A DNA stretch of 64,000 nt from Rotaria sordida. Taxonomy: Eukaryota > Rotifera > Eurotatoria > Philodinida > Philodinidae. Of the stretch, positions 14,489 to 28,516 are shown in pieces. Under the pieces are notes generated by a model that saw only the letters and a program-made list of their open reading frames with translations, was not told where the DNA came from and did not search any database. A program made the position numbers and the translations under genes. The stretch's first letter is position 1. The number at the start of each line of letters is the position of its first letter. Location of the stretch: NCBI GenBank assembly GCA_905250125.1, contig CAJNOL010000055.1, positions 186,001-250,000 of the forward strand, in the 5' to 3' direction.

Positions 14489-15345
14489 GTTATTTGGTTT
14501 TCGTGGTGAACGATGTAAACGTTCATCATGTAATGATTGTTGTGATTTATCTGTTGTTTCATTATGATCAGGTAAATGATGAAGAATTGTATTATCAGAA
14601 CTTGAATCTGATAAAATTGTTATTGTACCTAAATTAATTTGATTTTGATATGCAACTGGACATGATGTATGATGATGATGATGATTTTTATCAATTGTAT
14701 GATTTGATTTTGACTTTGGTATAATAACTAAATGATTTGATATTGTTTTTGAATCATTATTTGAATTTATTAATGATTTATTTGATGAATTTATTGTATC
14801 AGTTGCATAACGTTTATTTTGATTGGATATACAATCGATTTGATTTGTTGTTGTTGTTGCTGATGAAGTAGTATTTGAAATAGTTGAACGATTATTATTA
14901 ACTGTTACTAATGATGAATATGTTGATGTAGATGGTGCTATTTCACTTGTTAATATTCGACGGTTTGATGATGATAATGATGAAGATGAACGTGATGATG
15001 ATGATATTGGATAATTTTGTTGATAAGTAGTACGAGATGATAATTGTTGTTGAGGTTGCGAACGATTATATGAAATAATATTATATGATGATGGTGGATG
15101 ATTAGTTATTTCTGAATCTGGACGTCGACGTCGATAACTATTTGATGTTTGATGTTCACGATTTGATGTTAGAACATGTACTGTACTTTTATAACGAGAA
15201 TTTGAACGATTTATTGGTGCTTGAAAAGTTGTGTCCGAAGGAATATGAACTTTTGGAACACGAGACTACAAAAACAAAAAAAAAGGCATAGAGTTTTATT
15301 TTCTAATTTATATGTTGTTACCTGATGAATTGTTGTAGCTGACAT
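10170..15345 (-). CDS. CCNA: cyclin A
   Basis: Six exons on the minus strand: 15345-15322, 15265-14207, 14123-13900, 13811-13607, 10558-10448, 10379-10170. The total is 1833 nt, 610 residues. It is the regulatory subunit of CDK1/CDK2 kinases in S phase and mitosis, nuclear. The cyclin box is unmistakable: MRAILIDWL from residue 381, then [16 protein letters not shown] and [18 protein letters not shown] (cyclin A has KFEEIYPPEV; Phe is Cys here). The second cyclin fold follows in the last two exons, ending in a [16 protein letters not shown] tail where vertebrate cyclin A has KYKNSKYHGVSLL. The N-terminal 360 residues are low-complexity (Ser, Asn, His) and include a poly-Asn run from an (ATT)n microsatellite near 14452-14490. 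An RRIL tetrapeptide (RxxL) in this region could be a destruction box. Intron 4 (10559-13606) is about 3 kb while the others are 43-83 bp. The protein is longer than human cyclin A2 (432) only because of the N-terminus. Confidence 0.95.
10559..13606 (-). other. large intron 4 of cyclin A
   Basis: About 3 kb of non-coding DNA separates the two cyclin folds. It is bounded by a good donor (AGG/GTAAGA on the minus strand) and acceptor (TTAG/TATATT). I see no ORF with host-like codon use. The part from 12560 to 13350 is especially AT-rich and low in complexity. No mobile element could be named. Confidence 0.6.
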
Positions 15346-16949
15346 AATTGAATAATAATAATAAGGAAAAAACGAAAGTTTTCTTTTTTGTTGTTATTCT
15401 TATTATCCAAGGAAAGAAGTAATAAATCACATTTTTTTTTTTGATCTTTTTTTTTTGTCAATGCTTTCGATTCATCTATAAAGAAAAATATAACATCTGT
15501 AGGCTAAGGCGTAATATAATGTCTGAATGTATATGTAATTATTTTACAGAAATGTTTATTGACATAGTTTGAAATAAAAAAAAATTGTCTATTGGACAAA
15601 TCAATTTTCGTCCAATCATACAATACAAAGACATGGAATAAAGAAAAAGAAAAATTGAAATTGAAATTTCTTTTCTTTTGTAGTTTCGTACTCTCTCGAA
15701 AATTCGTTTTAGACGTCGAGTATAAGTGTGTATGTGTGTGTTTTTTTTTGTGGTGATGCGGCATATTCATCCGCAACAAAAAAAAAAAAAATACATATGA
15801 TTTTGAAACATCAACTTTATATTCGAATTGAACATTTTCGAATATGTTAATGTATACTCTATAATTAGAAAAATATTTAAGTTTACTACTAAACAAAAAC
15901 AAATGAAAGATAAGAACAAAAAATTACAAATAACTATCATGAAAAAAAGACGCGACATATGTTGACATCAGTGTTTTTGTCTCATCCTTCAGGAAAAAAA
16001 AAAGGAAAGTTATATATATATATTTAAATGATAACAAAGATATGATTTTCTTTTTCTTTCTCTTTTTTACCTTCTTTTCAGTTTGTTCAAGAAAACGAAC
16101 GAAAGTATCAATTAAAATACTTGACTTGCATCAATCTATCAATCACTCACTCACTCTTTCATTGTATGAACAAACAATTTTCAGTTCTCATATGAAAAGC
16201 TTAATTCATCTTTTTCTCTTGTTTCTTTTTCATTTTTTTTAATGTGATAATAAAATAAAAAAAAACTATCGACAACGCACATCCATACCAACATACAAAT
16301 TTCATGATATTTTCATCGGCCATAACCATCGCAGTTGGCTGAGATAAACCTTTATGACAATTATAAAATCTCTAGGACAGAAAATTTTCTTTTTAATTTC
16401 ATTCTTATCTTATATTTACTAAATAAAATCTTTTAACTATAGAAAAACTTCATCAAGAAAAAAATATATTCATCTAGATGACGCCATAATCATTGATATT
16501 AATAAAGCGACAATCTTAAAAAAACATTTATTTCTTCTATTTTTCTATAAAATCAATTGAATTTTTTTTTTCTTATTTGAACTATTAAGAAAAATGACTA
16601 AAACTATTTACAAAGGATTGACCGATGTAATAAAAATATTAAATGGTTATCAATAACCAATGAAAATAATAAGTCAATTGAAGAGAGAAAGAAAGAATGA
16701 ATGACTAAATCGGTGCCTTGGCAGTTCTTCATCATCATCATCATCATCATTCGATATATCAAGCATAGTCTTGCATATCAAAAGCTTCTTCTTTTTTGCT
16801 TTTTTTTTTTATGTTTATTTATTCTTTATGCTCTTAAAATAACAATCAATTCGGCGAGATATTTTTTTTTCTCTGTTTGTTATTAAATTCTAATCAATTT
16901 TATTTGATTTAGATGAATCAACATTATTTTAGTGGTGATTAGTATTCAA
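15346..16949. promoter_or_regulatory. divergent spacer between cyclin A and RhoGEF2
   Basis: Cyclin A starts leftward at 15345 and the Rho exchange factor starts rightward at 16950, so this 1.6 kb must contain both 5' regions. It is AT-rich with pyrimidine runs, a TG/GT run near 15725-15745, and a (TCATCA) run near 16732-16751. No defined promoter element can be called with confidence. Confidence 0.4.
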
Positions 16950-19900
16950 ATGGAACAAGAACGGTAAAGAGATTTTCTTTTGTTTTGCTTTTGTTTTAAA
17001 TAATTATTATTTGTTTTTAGTGTATCATCATATATAAATGATCCTGATTTACCTTCTGGTTAGTGTCTTTGTTTTGTTTTTTTGTTTTCAAAGAAAAAAG
17101 AAAAAAAAAACCTGTTTGATAATTTTCTTAGGTCTCGAACAAAAAAATGTTATTATTCAACGAGATCGTTTTGGATATGGTCTAACAGTATCTGGTGATA
17201 ATCCTGTTTATGTATTAAGTGTACGTGAAGGTGGTGCTGCACATCGAGCTGGAATAAATACAAATGATCAAATCATAAAGGTAAAACATTTATTATTTAA
17301 TTCCTACGTCTAATATACTTTGTTTGTGTTTTGATTTTTTTCTGACTTTACAATTTCATAGAAAAAAAGAAATATTAAATTCGATAAAAAATGTCTTTAG
17401 CTATATGATAAAAATCATGAATATTTTGATAATAATGCTCATGAATTGATGATGTTAATGTTGCTGCTGCTAATAATTCAAGTGTTGTTTTATATCTTAT
17501 TGTAATATGTTCAGGAATATAACGTATTTCTGTTATAAATTTTTCATTACGTTGTTTTGGAAAAATAAAAAGTGTTGTTGAATAAAATTTTAATTTAAAT
17601 CGTTGATCATATTTATTATTATGAAATAATTTCGAAGAATTATTATTTGTATATATTTGATTAGAATTAGTTGAATGTTTAGAAATATTTTGATCTAATT
17701 GAATAGATTCACGTGAACGTAAATCTGTATGATCATTTGTATATGTATAAAATATACGTTCACATGAAACTGGTTGAGGAATTACTTCAACTGTTTCTTG
17801 AATACGTGTTTTATTTTGTTGAAAAGTATTTAATTCATTTAATAAATTGATTCGACGTAAATCTTTAATAATTGGTATTTGATGATTTTTTGAATTCGAT
17901 TGTGAAGGATTTATTGGAATAGATGATTGAAATTTCGATAAAGTTGGATATTGTATAGATGAAAAAGGAGCATATGTTGATTTTGAACTTGGTTGATAAT
18001 GTTCAGTTGCCATATTATAGGAATGTAATCGATGATAATTATGATATTGAAGTGATAATATTCATTTTGTCAATTTGTAAAACTAATATTTGTTGTCTTA
18101 ATGATCACTTTAAAAAAAGACAAAGAAAAAAAAGAATGAATGTTTCTGGTTATTTAAAATGTATTGAGTATCTATATGTATCATTCAATTGATGCATCAA
18201 TCTTCGTTTTTTTTTCTTTATTGAGAAATAGACAAACTAAGAGAACTTACGATGAACTATGAATATCGTTGTTAGTCCTATCGGAATCGATTAGTTAAAT
18301 GAGAAAAACAAGAACTTTTCTTGTTTTATTATCTTCGTTTTTTTTTCACTTTCTTTGTCTTTCACAAATGTACGAGGTAAATTTAAGTGGCTGATGTTTC
18401 GCTTTATGTTCTACTCTAGTCTTCTTTTTTTTTTTTTCAATAAATTCTCTATTTTTTTTTTTTTGTTCGACCTAATGTTCTTTTGCTTAGCACCTTCTCA
18501 CATATTTCTTCCTTTTTTTTCTTGTCTATCCTCTTTTCACTTTCAATAAACTATTATCGCATCTACTAGTGCCAATACCGCCATTTTACGCTTCGCTTCC
18601 ATTTTCCTTTTATATCTATCATTGCATCATTCGTTAGCTTACCTCATACAACCCGTTGTGAACATCAAAAAAATAAAAACGAAAAAAATGAACACAATTT
18701 CAATTAGAGTGACTTAACCATGAACATCATCATCATCATAAAAAATATGCTGCCATTTATATCTTTCTCTCACTTTCTCTTTTTACTCTCTTTATAAAGT
18801 ATTGAGGTTTAAGAATGCGAAAAAAAGAACAGGTAGATGATTGTCATCTAACATAGTACGTCGAAGATTGTAAAATATGACCGAACATACTCATTTGTTT
18901 GCGTGTCTTTTATTTGTTTGTTCGTTCTCTTTATCGGATTGTAAAAATATGTATATAGTATATCGAAAAGTAACTTATAAAGAAGTTTATCATTTCGATA
19001 ATATTTTAAAAAGAAAACAAAGATGTCACTTATAGAAATATTTTTCTTGAACAAATATAAATGACCTATTAATAACCTTGAAAAAAGAAATCTTCCTTCA
19101 AAAAGTAAAAATAAAAAAAAAGAAAATAATTCAACATCTCATATGAAACTGATTTATTTTGTCTAGTAAATCGTTCTGGTTGAACACAAATCGATACAAT
19201 TATACATCTGTTCCATATGGAATAAATTGAACACCTGTTAACTATTTTTTTTATTACATCATTTGATTTGATTGAAAATTTATTTGTTGAATAGTACTAA
19301 ATTTAATAGATGAATATCTGAAAAAAGAATACGAATGTATAAAATCAGCTGAACATATCTTGACATTGAACTATTGAGATAGCATCAAAGGCACTTACAC
19401 AATTGTATTAAAATCAGTTTTGCAACTTTCAAGTGATGTATTCAATGATAAAAACGACAAGTACAAAAGAAGTATTATGGAATTAAAAAAAAAAAAGAAA
19501 AGCGTAAAAAGGTTCGTCTATGTTCGATTCTGTCTGAACAAGAAATAAAAACATAAAGTAATTAATGGAAATCTGTTACAAAGATTTTTTTTTTGCTATT
19601 GGTGAAATGTATAGTTCTTATCTTAGACGGTACTTGAAAATTGAAACAACGATTATCTAGTAGACAAACAATAGGTTTCTTTTTTCTTTTCGAGGTCATA
19701 TATCAAAAATAATTTTTAATGAAGTTGTTTGTTTTATTAGTTGAAAATAATCTGCCGATAAAATCAATTAATCTTGAACATCAGAATCATCGTTTTATTT
19801 CGTTTATCTATAAAATACTTTACTTTCAACTATTGCTTTATCTTAAGTTCACATATTAAACTGTCATCATTCATTTTCATTGATAATATTGAATTTTGTA

Positions 19901-22900
19901 TTGAAATGAAGTGTATAGAAAAAGAAATTATTTTTATATGTAAACCGAAATCATGAAAACGATGCAAATTTCTAATTTAAATAATTCACTGAAAACAAAA
20001 AACAAAAAAATTTTCGAAACTTATTAAATTCAAATGAACAAACAACACATTTAATAACATGTCTCAATTTTAAGAGAATTTTTTTGTTAAAAAAAATATA
20101 ACAAAAACAAAAAGAAATCAACTTGAATTTATAATTTAATTATATGTTGAATTCAATTCTTGACATTCATTATTACATAACAATATGTTTTATTTTAATT
20201 TTTTTTTTTTTTCGTATATTTCAGGTCAACGGCACGCGTGTAACTCATTGTACTCATATTGATGTTGTCAATCTAATCAAATGTAAGTTTGTCTTTATTT
20301 AGTGCTGTCTATTTTTTTTTTCCTTGTTTGAATTTATAAACAGTCATAGAGTTTTTTTTCTTCTTCTTAATATTGATGAGAAAATGAAAAGAAAAGTCAA
20401 ATGTGTTTATCAATAACTACTTCATAGTATTCAGATTTGTAAGATATGATGTCGATATGCCTGATATGGTCGTTTACTTCTTGTCAAGGGTCTTTTCTTC
20501 TTCTTTTCTTCCTCGTCTCTTTACTTTGAACGCGAGAATAAGCATGTAAAGGAGAGAGAACGTGTAAATGTGTGAAAGATTATCATCAATCGTCAACGTT
20601 TGTTGCCAAGTCGATGATGTTCTTCTTTGGTATTGATTGTCGTTGTTGGTGATGCAATAAACTACTACCATGGTCTTCACTTCCCTTGAAAATCGTTTAC
20701 CCAAGGACCAATATGACAACGCTAATGTTTAAATAAACAAACGAAAAAATATGTATAGTTATACGCTTGATTGAACGGAAAATCGCTTTATACATATGTA
20801 TTTTGTGATAGCCGGTGGTCGATCCATGTTTCTTTAAGTAGTTTTGCAATGTGTCTACAACATAGCATCGCCTATCGCCATATGGCTTGTTTATTTTTCT
20901 CATCGGCCCTGATTGATCAGACGTCGTCGTTGCCATCATCATCAACCAGACAGCAGAAATATATCGACAACGACCAGCTTGATAATCTATTCTTGCTACT
21001 ATCCTACCAAATTTACTGCTGTTGTTATTTGTTTGTTGTCTCTTAGTCGGCGTTTTTTTTTCTCCTTCTGTTTCATTATTATATATTCTGTTACACTTCA
21101 AATCATCCATGTCAACAAGATTTCTATTATTGTTTACCGTTTCCATCAGTCGAATTTGACATAATACTTTTTGACCGGTGGCATTTCTTTCATCAATTCC
21201 GCCTCTCATCGCTCGATTCTTACAAGAAGATATATAATCATTTATTATTGCCACTTTTCTTCATAACATATTATTTTTATAGTGGAAAAACAAAAGAAAC
21301 AACAAAAAAAAAAAAAAAAGAAATCTTATTCGTATTTATTTGCTATTACAATAATTACTGAGTAATATTGGCCTTTATGATGATTCGATTTATAAGTACC
21401 TCATAATGATCGATGAGATTTTCAAGAAAAAAAAACTTAGACACAATGATAAAGAATAAACGAAAGAAAACAATATGATATGTACCAGTATACTAGACGA
21501 CATATAAGAAAGAAAGACACAAGTCAACAAAGATGAAAAAAAGACATTCGTCTTGTGCATTGTCGATTAAGCTCATCAGTTTTCTTAAGTATTTATGTTT
21601 ATCTGCAGCCTTATGTAAAAATCAACATTCAATATTCATGAAAAATACATCAAACTAAGAAAAGAACAAGCTCAAATCATTGTCTTTTTTTTTGCTGATT
21701 AATTGTTTCCATATTTTTTTTCTCTCGTCGTCATCATCATCTTCANNNNNNNNNNATATCGAAAAGAAAGAGAGGGGCTGGTGCCATCTCTCTTTCTCTC
21801 CTGGATTTTCTTCTCTACATCTTCTTCTCATGTATGCGCATCGTCGTCATATCGTCATTACGGACGATTTCTTTTGTTACGCGCTGTACATAGTACAAAT
21901 AGTGTGGAGGCCTATATATTTAGGCGCTGTTTTTGTAGATTGAAGATTAACAAGCCATCATTCTCAAAATATAACACATAGAAACACTAGTAGATGGTAA
22001 CGGCTACTAGTTACCTTCGAGCACAATCATGGCATAATGTTGAACATCATTTATTTTTTTCCTTTATTATTTTTTTCTTTTCATTCTTTTCTTCTCTACG
22101 TTACATATATAGTTCTTTTTTTCTTTTCTTATTCTCGTACTCACACTCGTCTCATATTTATTAAAGTACAATGTCGTGCTCATTTCTCTCGTCGTTATAT
22201 ATATATAACGAGGCAATTGATTGAAAAAAAATCATTTGGTTTTTTTTTCTCTTTTTTTTTGTTCATTTTACCTCGTTGTGTGATGCACATGATGAATATT
22301 CATTAAGATGTACACACATAAAACGTTTTAGATTTTAAACAAACTATATATGAGGTGATAATCTGTTAAAAGAAAATAACATGGCCACCGCCATATCGGT
22401 GAGAATACCAGCTGGTAAACTAGGTACAGTTCGTGTTGATCGAACTATCGATGTTTATCCAGCTTCAATAACAAATGATGAAAATAATTTTAATTCAAAA
22501 TCTGCAACATCATGTATTCCAACAATGGCATCACATCGTCAATTGCCTAAAACAACTAGAACAGAAAGTCCAATACCATTTATTATTGATCATAATGAAC
22601 AAGAACAACAAAATGAAGAACATTGTTATGTACCTATTACGAAATGGATTGATAATACAAATGGTAACAATAATAATAATAATAATAAAAATAATAATCT
22701 CGATGATGAACAAATGTCTGATATAGCAGTTATTTATTCATTAGTTCGACATGCATCAAAATGTCGAACATCATCACCACCAAAAATAATCGTTTCACCA
22801 ACATCAACAAATAATAATAATATATCTCGTTCAAATATAAATAAAATTTGTACATTAGAAGCTCCATTGACACCTGTTGTAACTCATACATCGAAACAAG

Positions 22901-24532
22901 CACAAATAAAAACATTATCATCAACACGTTCAACTATTAATTCGATTCCAACATCAACATCAGTTTCAACTTCAACACCATCTTATTTAGATACAAGTCT
23001 ATCACCACCAATACCATCATCAGTACGTATACAATCATCAACATCGTTTACATCACATGATCGACCAACAATACCAATTATTGCTATAAAACCTCGACCA
23101 TATTCATTTCGAACATCGAATTATTCACAAAATGAAATATCAAAAATACAAACAAATACTAATAATAATGATACTAATACGTCTCAACCAGTACGTTCAC
23201 GTCGTTCATTTCGAACAGCACCACGTAATGTTATTGAGCGACAAATATCAAATATAACAGGACGTGTATCACAATTACATGATTCATTTCTTGCGCGTCT
23301 ATCAGATTTAACATCGAGTACAAGTAATCGTCATCGAAATCGTTCATTATCATCGATACATTCTCAAACAGTTAATACTAATAATGTAAATGAAACTGAT
23401 CTACGTTTAATACAAAATACACGTCATCAACGACGGTCAGTTAAACCACGACCGAAATCGGAAACTTATGATGATCATCATCGTGTCAATGCAGGTAAAT
23501 AATCTTGCATCATCATCATCATCATCATCATCAACATCATCAATGGGTATTAGTTATCGTTGTGCGCAAACCGTTCTTTTCCTTTCTTTTTCGCTTTCTT
23601 TTACATACACAATTAGTTAAGAACGTGATCATATTTCGTTCGATCATAGTTATGAACAATCTATGATAATAGTGATGATATGTTCTATATACATGTATGC
23701 GTGCGTATGATAGACAGACAGATATATGTACAAAGGCGAGAAAATGACATTTTGAGATGAAAAGAAATCGATGAATAGAATATTTGTGTTGTAGGCAAAA
23801 ACAAGATATAAGATTATTGTTTGACCGTGAATAAGAAAAGATGATAAAGAGAAATGACATAGACATTATTTACTTGAACAAGGTTATCTGAATGAATATA
23901 TTTGTCTACTACTGATAGGGACATTGAAAATTGATAATTAATTATGTCAATAGAAAATTAATTTACAAAAGAAAAAAAGAAAAAAAAAATCAATATTTTT
24001 TCTTTTTGATGATATCTTTTTCCTACTGCTGTTTGTTGATATTTTCTAAAGAAAAAAAACCTATCTATTCTCATATTACACATATTTCTAATCATATCTT
24101 AATAACGACGCTATGTTTTTTTTCACTTTCGACTTTATATTTTTTTCCATGGATTCTTTTCATGGAATAAGCATGTGATTGTGACATTCTTAGTATGGCT
24201 TTTGACATTCCGATGTTATCCTAACGGACATAGCGCGCCGTTTCTATGTTTGATGGATAATGCTTGTTGAATGTCTTGAAAAAGAAATGAGTGCTCTCTT
24301 TTCTTTTTTTTTTTTCCTTACATTACATACTCATCAATCTTTGTCATTCATATCATATCATATATGAAAAGAGAAATTCTTTCTTTAAAAAAACATCAAC
24401 ATAAAGTTTTGCTTTTTTTTTTTGAAATAATTGCTATAAACATAAAATGTCTTTGTCCTTGTCTACATCATATTCTTTCAATCCATCAACGATATCTTGT
24501 CGTTGTATATTATTATTATTATTATGATTATG

Positions 24533-24563
<31 letters not shown>

Positions 24564-27500
24564 TTCTAACTTGTCGAGCGTTGTATAACGTATAAGCAAA
24601 TGACGAGACTAATGACAATCAGACGAGTTGTTTGTTGTAGGATAGAAGAAAAATGAAAGATAACAGAATATATCCTACACATTGATGTAGTTGATACCAT
24701 TGATATAGATATACCATTAAATGAATTTTAATAGAAATTCTCAAATTTTTGTTTTATCTTTAGCTGGTTCTTATGCTCAATTAACTCTTCTTGGTCAACC
24801 AAAAATAAATCCAACATCAACACAAAAAATAATTCCAGCTGATAATCAAAATGGTCGTGTATCGTTTCGAACAAATACTCAAACGATTTCCGTACCTGAA
24901 CGTTCAAATAGTACAACAAGTACACATTCAATATCAATTACAGTTGATACAAAAAAACTCAAAGAAAATTGTGAACGAATTACGAAACAACTTGAAGTAT
25001 GAGTTATTTGTTTTTTTTTGCTTTGAGTTTTTCGAACAAAAAAAAAAAACAATCTTGTTTTTTTGTTCTTAAAGAAATCAAAAGCAGATCTTGATCGACA
25101 ACGAGCTAAAGGTCCAAGTCATAATCCGACAAAAGTAGCATTTATTGAAAATCAAATTCGACAATATGAACAACAATTAAATGAAATTAAACGACGTTTA
25201 GATCATGTGGAAGTAATACAAAACAAAAAAGAAAAATCTTTTAGTTCTTTTCCAGGGATGTGCAGTGTTAAAGTAAACACTGAATAATGAGTCACAGATA
25301 CAAGGTCTTTCATGAGGCACCGATTACACTAGTGTTGATATTCATTGAAGCACTGGTATCCATGTTCGCTGCAGTATTGAGATACCCACTCAATCAAACT
25401 ATGCCCTTTTTGCAGTGACGTGTGTCAGTGTGCCCTCATGTCAATATGTTCGTGGATTTAGTGTGTACTAACTTCACAGACGATGGAATTTTCTCAAATG
25501 TTTCCTTTCATTTTTCATGATGTTTTGCCTATAGGTACTACATAATGATCTAATAAAAAGCCTAAAATTATTTGAATTACTATTGAAATTTGATTGAGCT
25601 ATTTGAATTTTAATCTAAAACTCTGCGCTTATGAAGAACTCAACTAGCCTAATTTCCATAAAAAATTCACAAGTTTTGAACAAAGTATCTTCGAGCTATG
25701 AAACTTTCCAAAAATACATGCTGTATACACTATCTATGAAAAAAGGGAAGTCTCATATTTTGAAGAGACGTTATTCAAAACTTGTGAATTTTTTTAAGAG
25801 AAACTAATCTAGTTGAGTTCTATATATACACACAGTTTCAGATCAGAATTCGACTTTTCTGAAAGCCTGGAACCTCTATAGACATACGGAAAATTCGATA
25901 GCTGAGTCAAATCTCAATAGGAATTTACGTCCTCTCAGGGTTTTTATTACATCACTATGTAGTATCTATAAGCAAGAAAATCATTGAAATCAGAAGAAGA
26001 TATCTGAAGAGATTCCCTCGTGAGTTTGATGATCAGTAAACTGAAACTGCACATTCCTATTCTTTTCTCTTAAGAAAAATTTAATTAATTACTGGTTTTT
26101 TTTAATCTAGTCATCAATTGACGTTTCACCTGTTAAATCAAGTTTTAATGTTGAAAATCTTGGTAATCAACCAAATACATTTATTGAATCATCATCCAAT
26201 CGAACATCAACTGTAAGTTGACAAAAAAAGCAACGCATTCGCTTTCTTCTTGTGTTTTTTTTGTCTTCTACTAACACTTCCGAAGTGTTTATACTTTCCT
26301 ATTCCCCACATATATTTCTACAGCTATCAGATGGCATTAGTGATTGCAAGAAACAGAATACATTATCTGAATCAACAATTTTACAAATGATGACTGTGGC
26401 TATTCCGATAGTACCATCGACTACAGTCACTTCACCAATACAACAGTTAAAACGTAAATTACATTCTGGTAGATCTGAGAATTATGATTTAATAAAGGTA
26501 ATCCGATATCTGGATACACCTAGGCTTATATAAGACATCACAACTAATAAAATTAAAAATACACAAAATTAAATAAATACATTCATTGCTTTAGCAAAAA
26601 AAAATCAAAAGAAATTTTGTATGTTTTTATATTAAATCTTTGCTTATTTTCATACGTACATTCATTCATCTACTATTGCTAGTTTAAAATAATTAAAGGA
26701 ATGCTTTTTTAAGCTATTAATCTTTATTTTTATAGTGGTATATCAATAATCAAGTAAGCAATTTATTGTTGTTCTAACTCACTGTTTTATTATTTCTTTT
26801 TCTGCTTTGCTGTTAAACAAACATTGAATAATATTTTCATAATAATTATAATAGATTAATTGAATATGTTTTCTTTATTTAGCATGGAGATTCATCAAAT
26901 ACAATGCTTGCAACCGATGATAGACATACACATCGAGTATATGAATATTTCTATTTTGAATTATTTTATTTTATTTTTGTTCTTAGGATACAATCGATAA
27001 TGATGATGAAGTTACTGAAGTAGATTTTCTATTTTTTTGAATAAGTAAAATTATGTTTTTCTTTAGATACAATCAAAAACATCGATATCATCGTTTGACG
27101 ATATTCAACAATTTATAAATACATCTAATTGGGCACCATTAAGTGTTTTTCTTAATTTTCTTTTTACTGACCCAAACAGTGATCCTAGTTATTTGGTAAA
27201 TATTCTAATTGAAAAATAAAAGTTTTTTTTTTTTTTATGAACTTTTGTTTTTTTTTGTTGATTTAGTTATTCTATATATTAACTGAAGAATTACGTATAA
27301 AAAAAGCAGAAAATCGAAGCGAATTAATACGATGGATATTTGAAATTCATTCCACATTCACTATGAATGGCAGCGTAAGTTTTCTTCAATAAAAAATAAA
27401 TTTTTAATTTCATTTTAATGTTTGTCTTTTTCTTTTTTAGCCCTTGTATATTGGCCTTCCTCAATCACAAACAGATTCAATAAATCGATGTTTAGAAGCT

Positions 27501-28485
27501 CAACAACAAGAAACAAATGAAGATATTAAATTTATATTTAATGATGCAAAAGAATTTGCACGATCAATTATAAGCGATCGACAATTACCTGATTTTAATC
27601 ATAAACGAACGCTCGGTAATTATATTTCCCACGGATGCGAAATAAAAAAGTTCAAATGCATTAGAATTATTTTAAATTTAAGTTAATATCACCGCAAAAC
27701 ACAATGAGAGTATCTCCGGAATAATGAAAACTAGTTGTCTGTGATTTTCAGCATTCGAAAGAGGAATGTAGGTGTAGTATAGCGAAATCGGAAGCATTAG
27801 GTTTACCGATAGTTAAGAAGTCTGTGGAAACCTGGCCTTAAGTTGGACTGTCATGTTAAAAAAATTTTCCATTGACCTTTTATCGGTGATATGCCTATTC
27901 GATAGATAAAATCGTCTTTTATGGTCTACACAGAGCTGGATTTTTTAGCTTGTTCCATACAAGAGTTAGACAAGACTTTTCAAGAGGTCCCCGACTTCGA
28001 CCTATTGACCTTGGATTACCCTCGGAAAGGTCAAGGCTGGGAAAATTTACCACGTTACTATATCGAGCTTTTCAAAATTCAGTCACGACCAGTTCGAGAC
28101 GGGGACAAGTACCTAGTTGAAAGTGGAAGCAAGAATGATACTCAAGGCGACATACCAGCTGATTGTGAGGATTTATTCTTCTGAGCTTATGACTCTCTTT
28201 TAGTATAGTTAATATGTATTGTATGCTATCAACAAATAAATCCCCCTAAAAAATAAACCCCGATAGTCCCTTCTTCATTTGCTATTAACTATTTAATTTG
28301 ATTGATTTCATTGTGTACGTTCAATTTTAGGTGTTTTTCGTGATATTGATTTTCCATTCATATCAAAACAAAATCATTTCGTTGAAGAATTACTTCGATC
28401 GAAATTTGAATCATATTATAAAGCAAATATTGATGATTGGAACAGTACGAGAAATTCAAAAGAGTATGTTGAAATAAATTTTATT

Positions 28486-28516
<31 letters not shown>

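Noticed and set aside
15504..15902. 132-codon minus-strand open frame upstream of cyclin A
   Set aside because: Composed of Phe/Lys/Asn-rich translation of A/T homopolymers, with a His run from a GT repeat. Looks like low-complexity spacer.
20697..21254. 185-codon minus-strand open frame in RhoGEF2 intron 4
   Set aside because: No recognisable domain, uneven codon use (unlike the nested ORFs at 17375 and 22381), and overlapping frames on the other strand. Its length is notable but not enough.
22475..22726. Met/Ile-rich frames overlapping 22381-23502
   Set aside because: Out-of-frame translation of the (AAT)n and Asn/Ser codons of the real frame.
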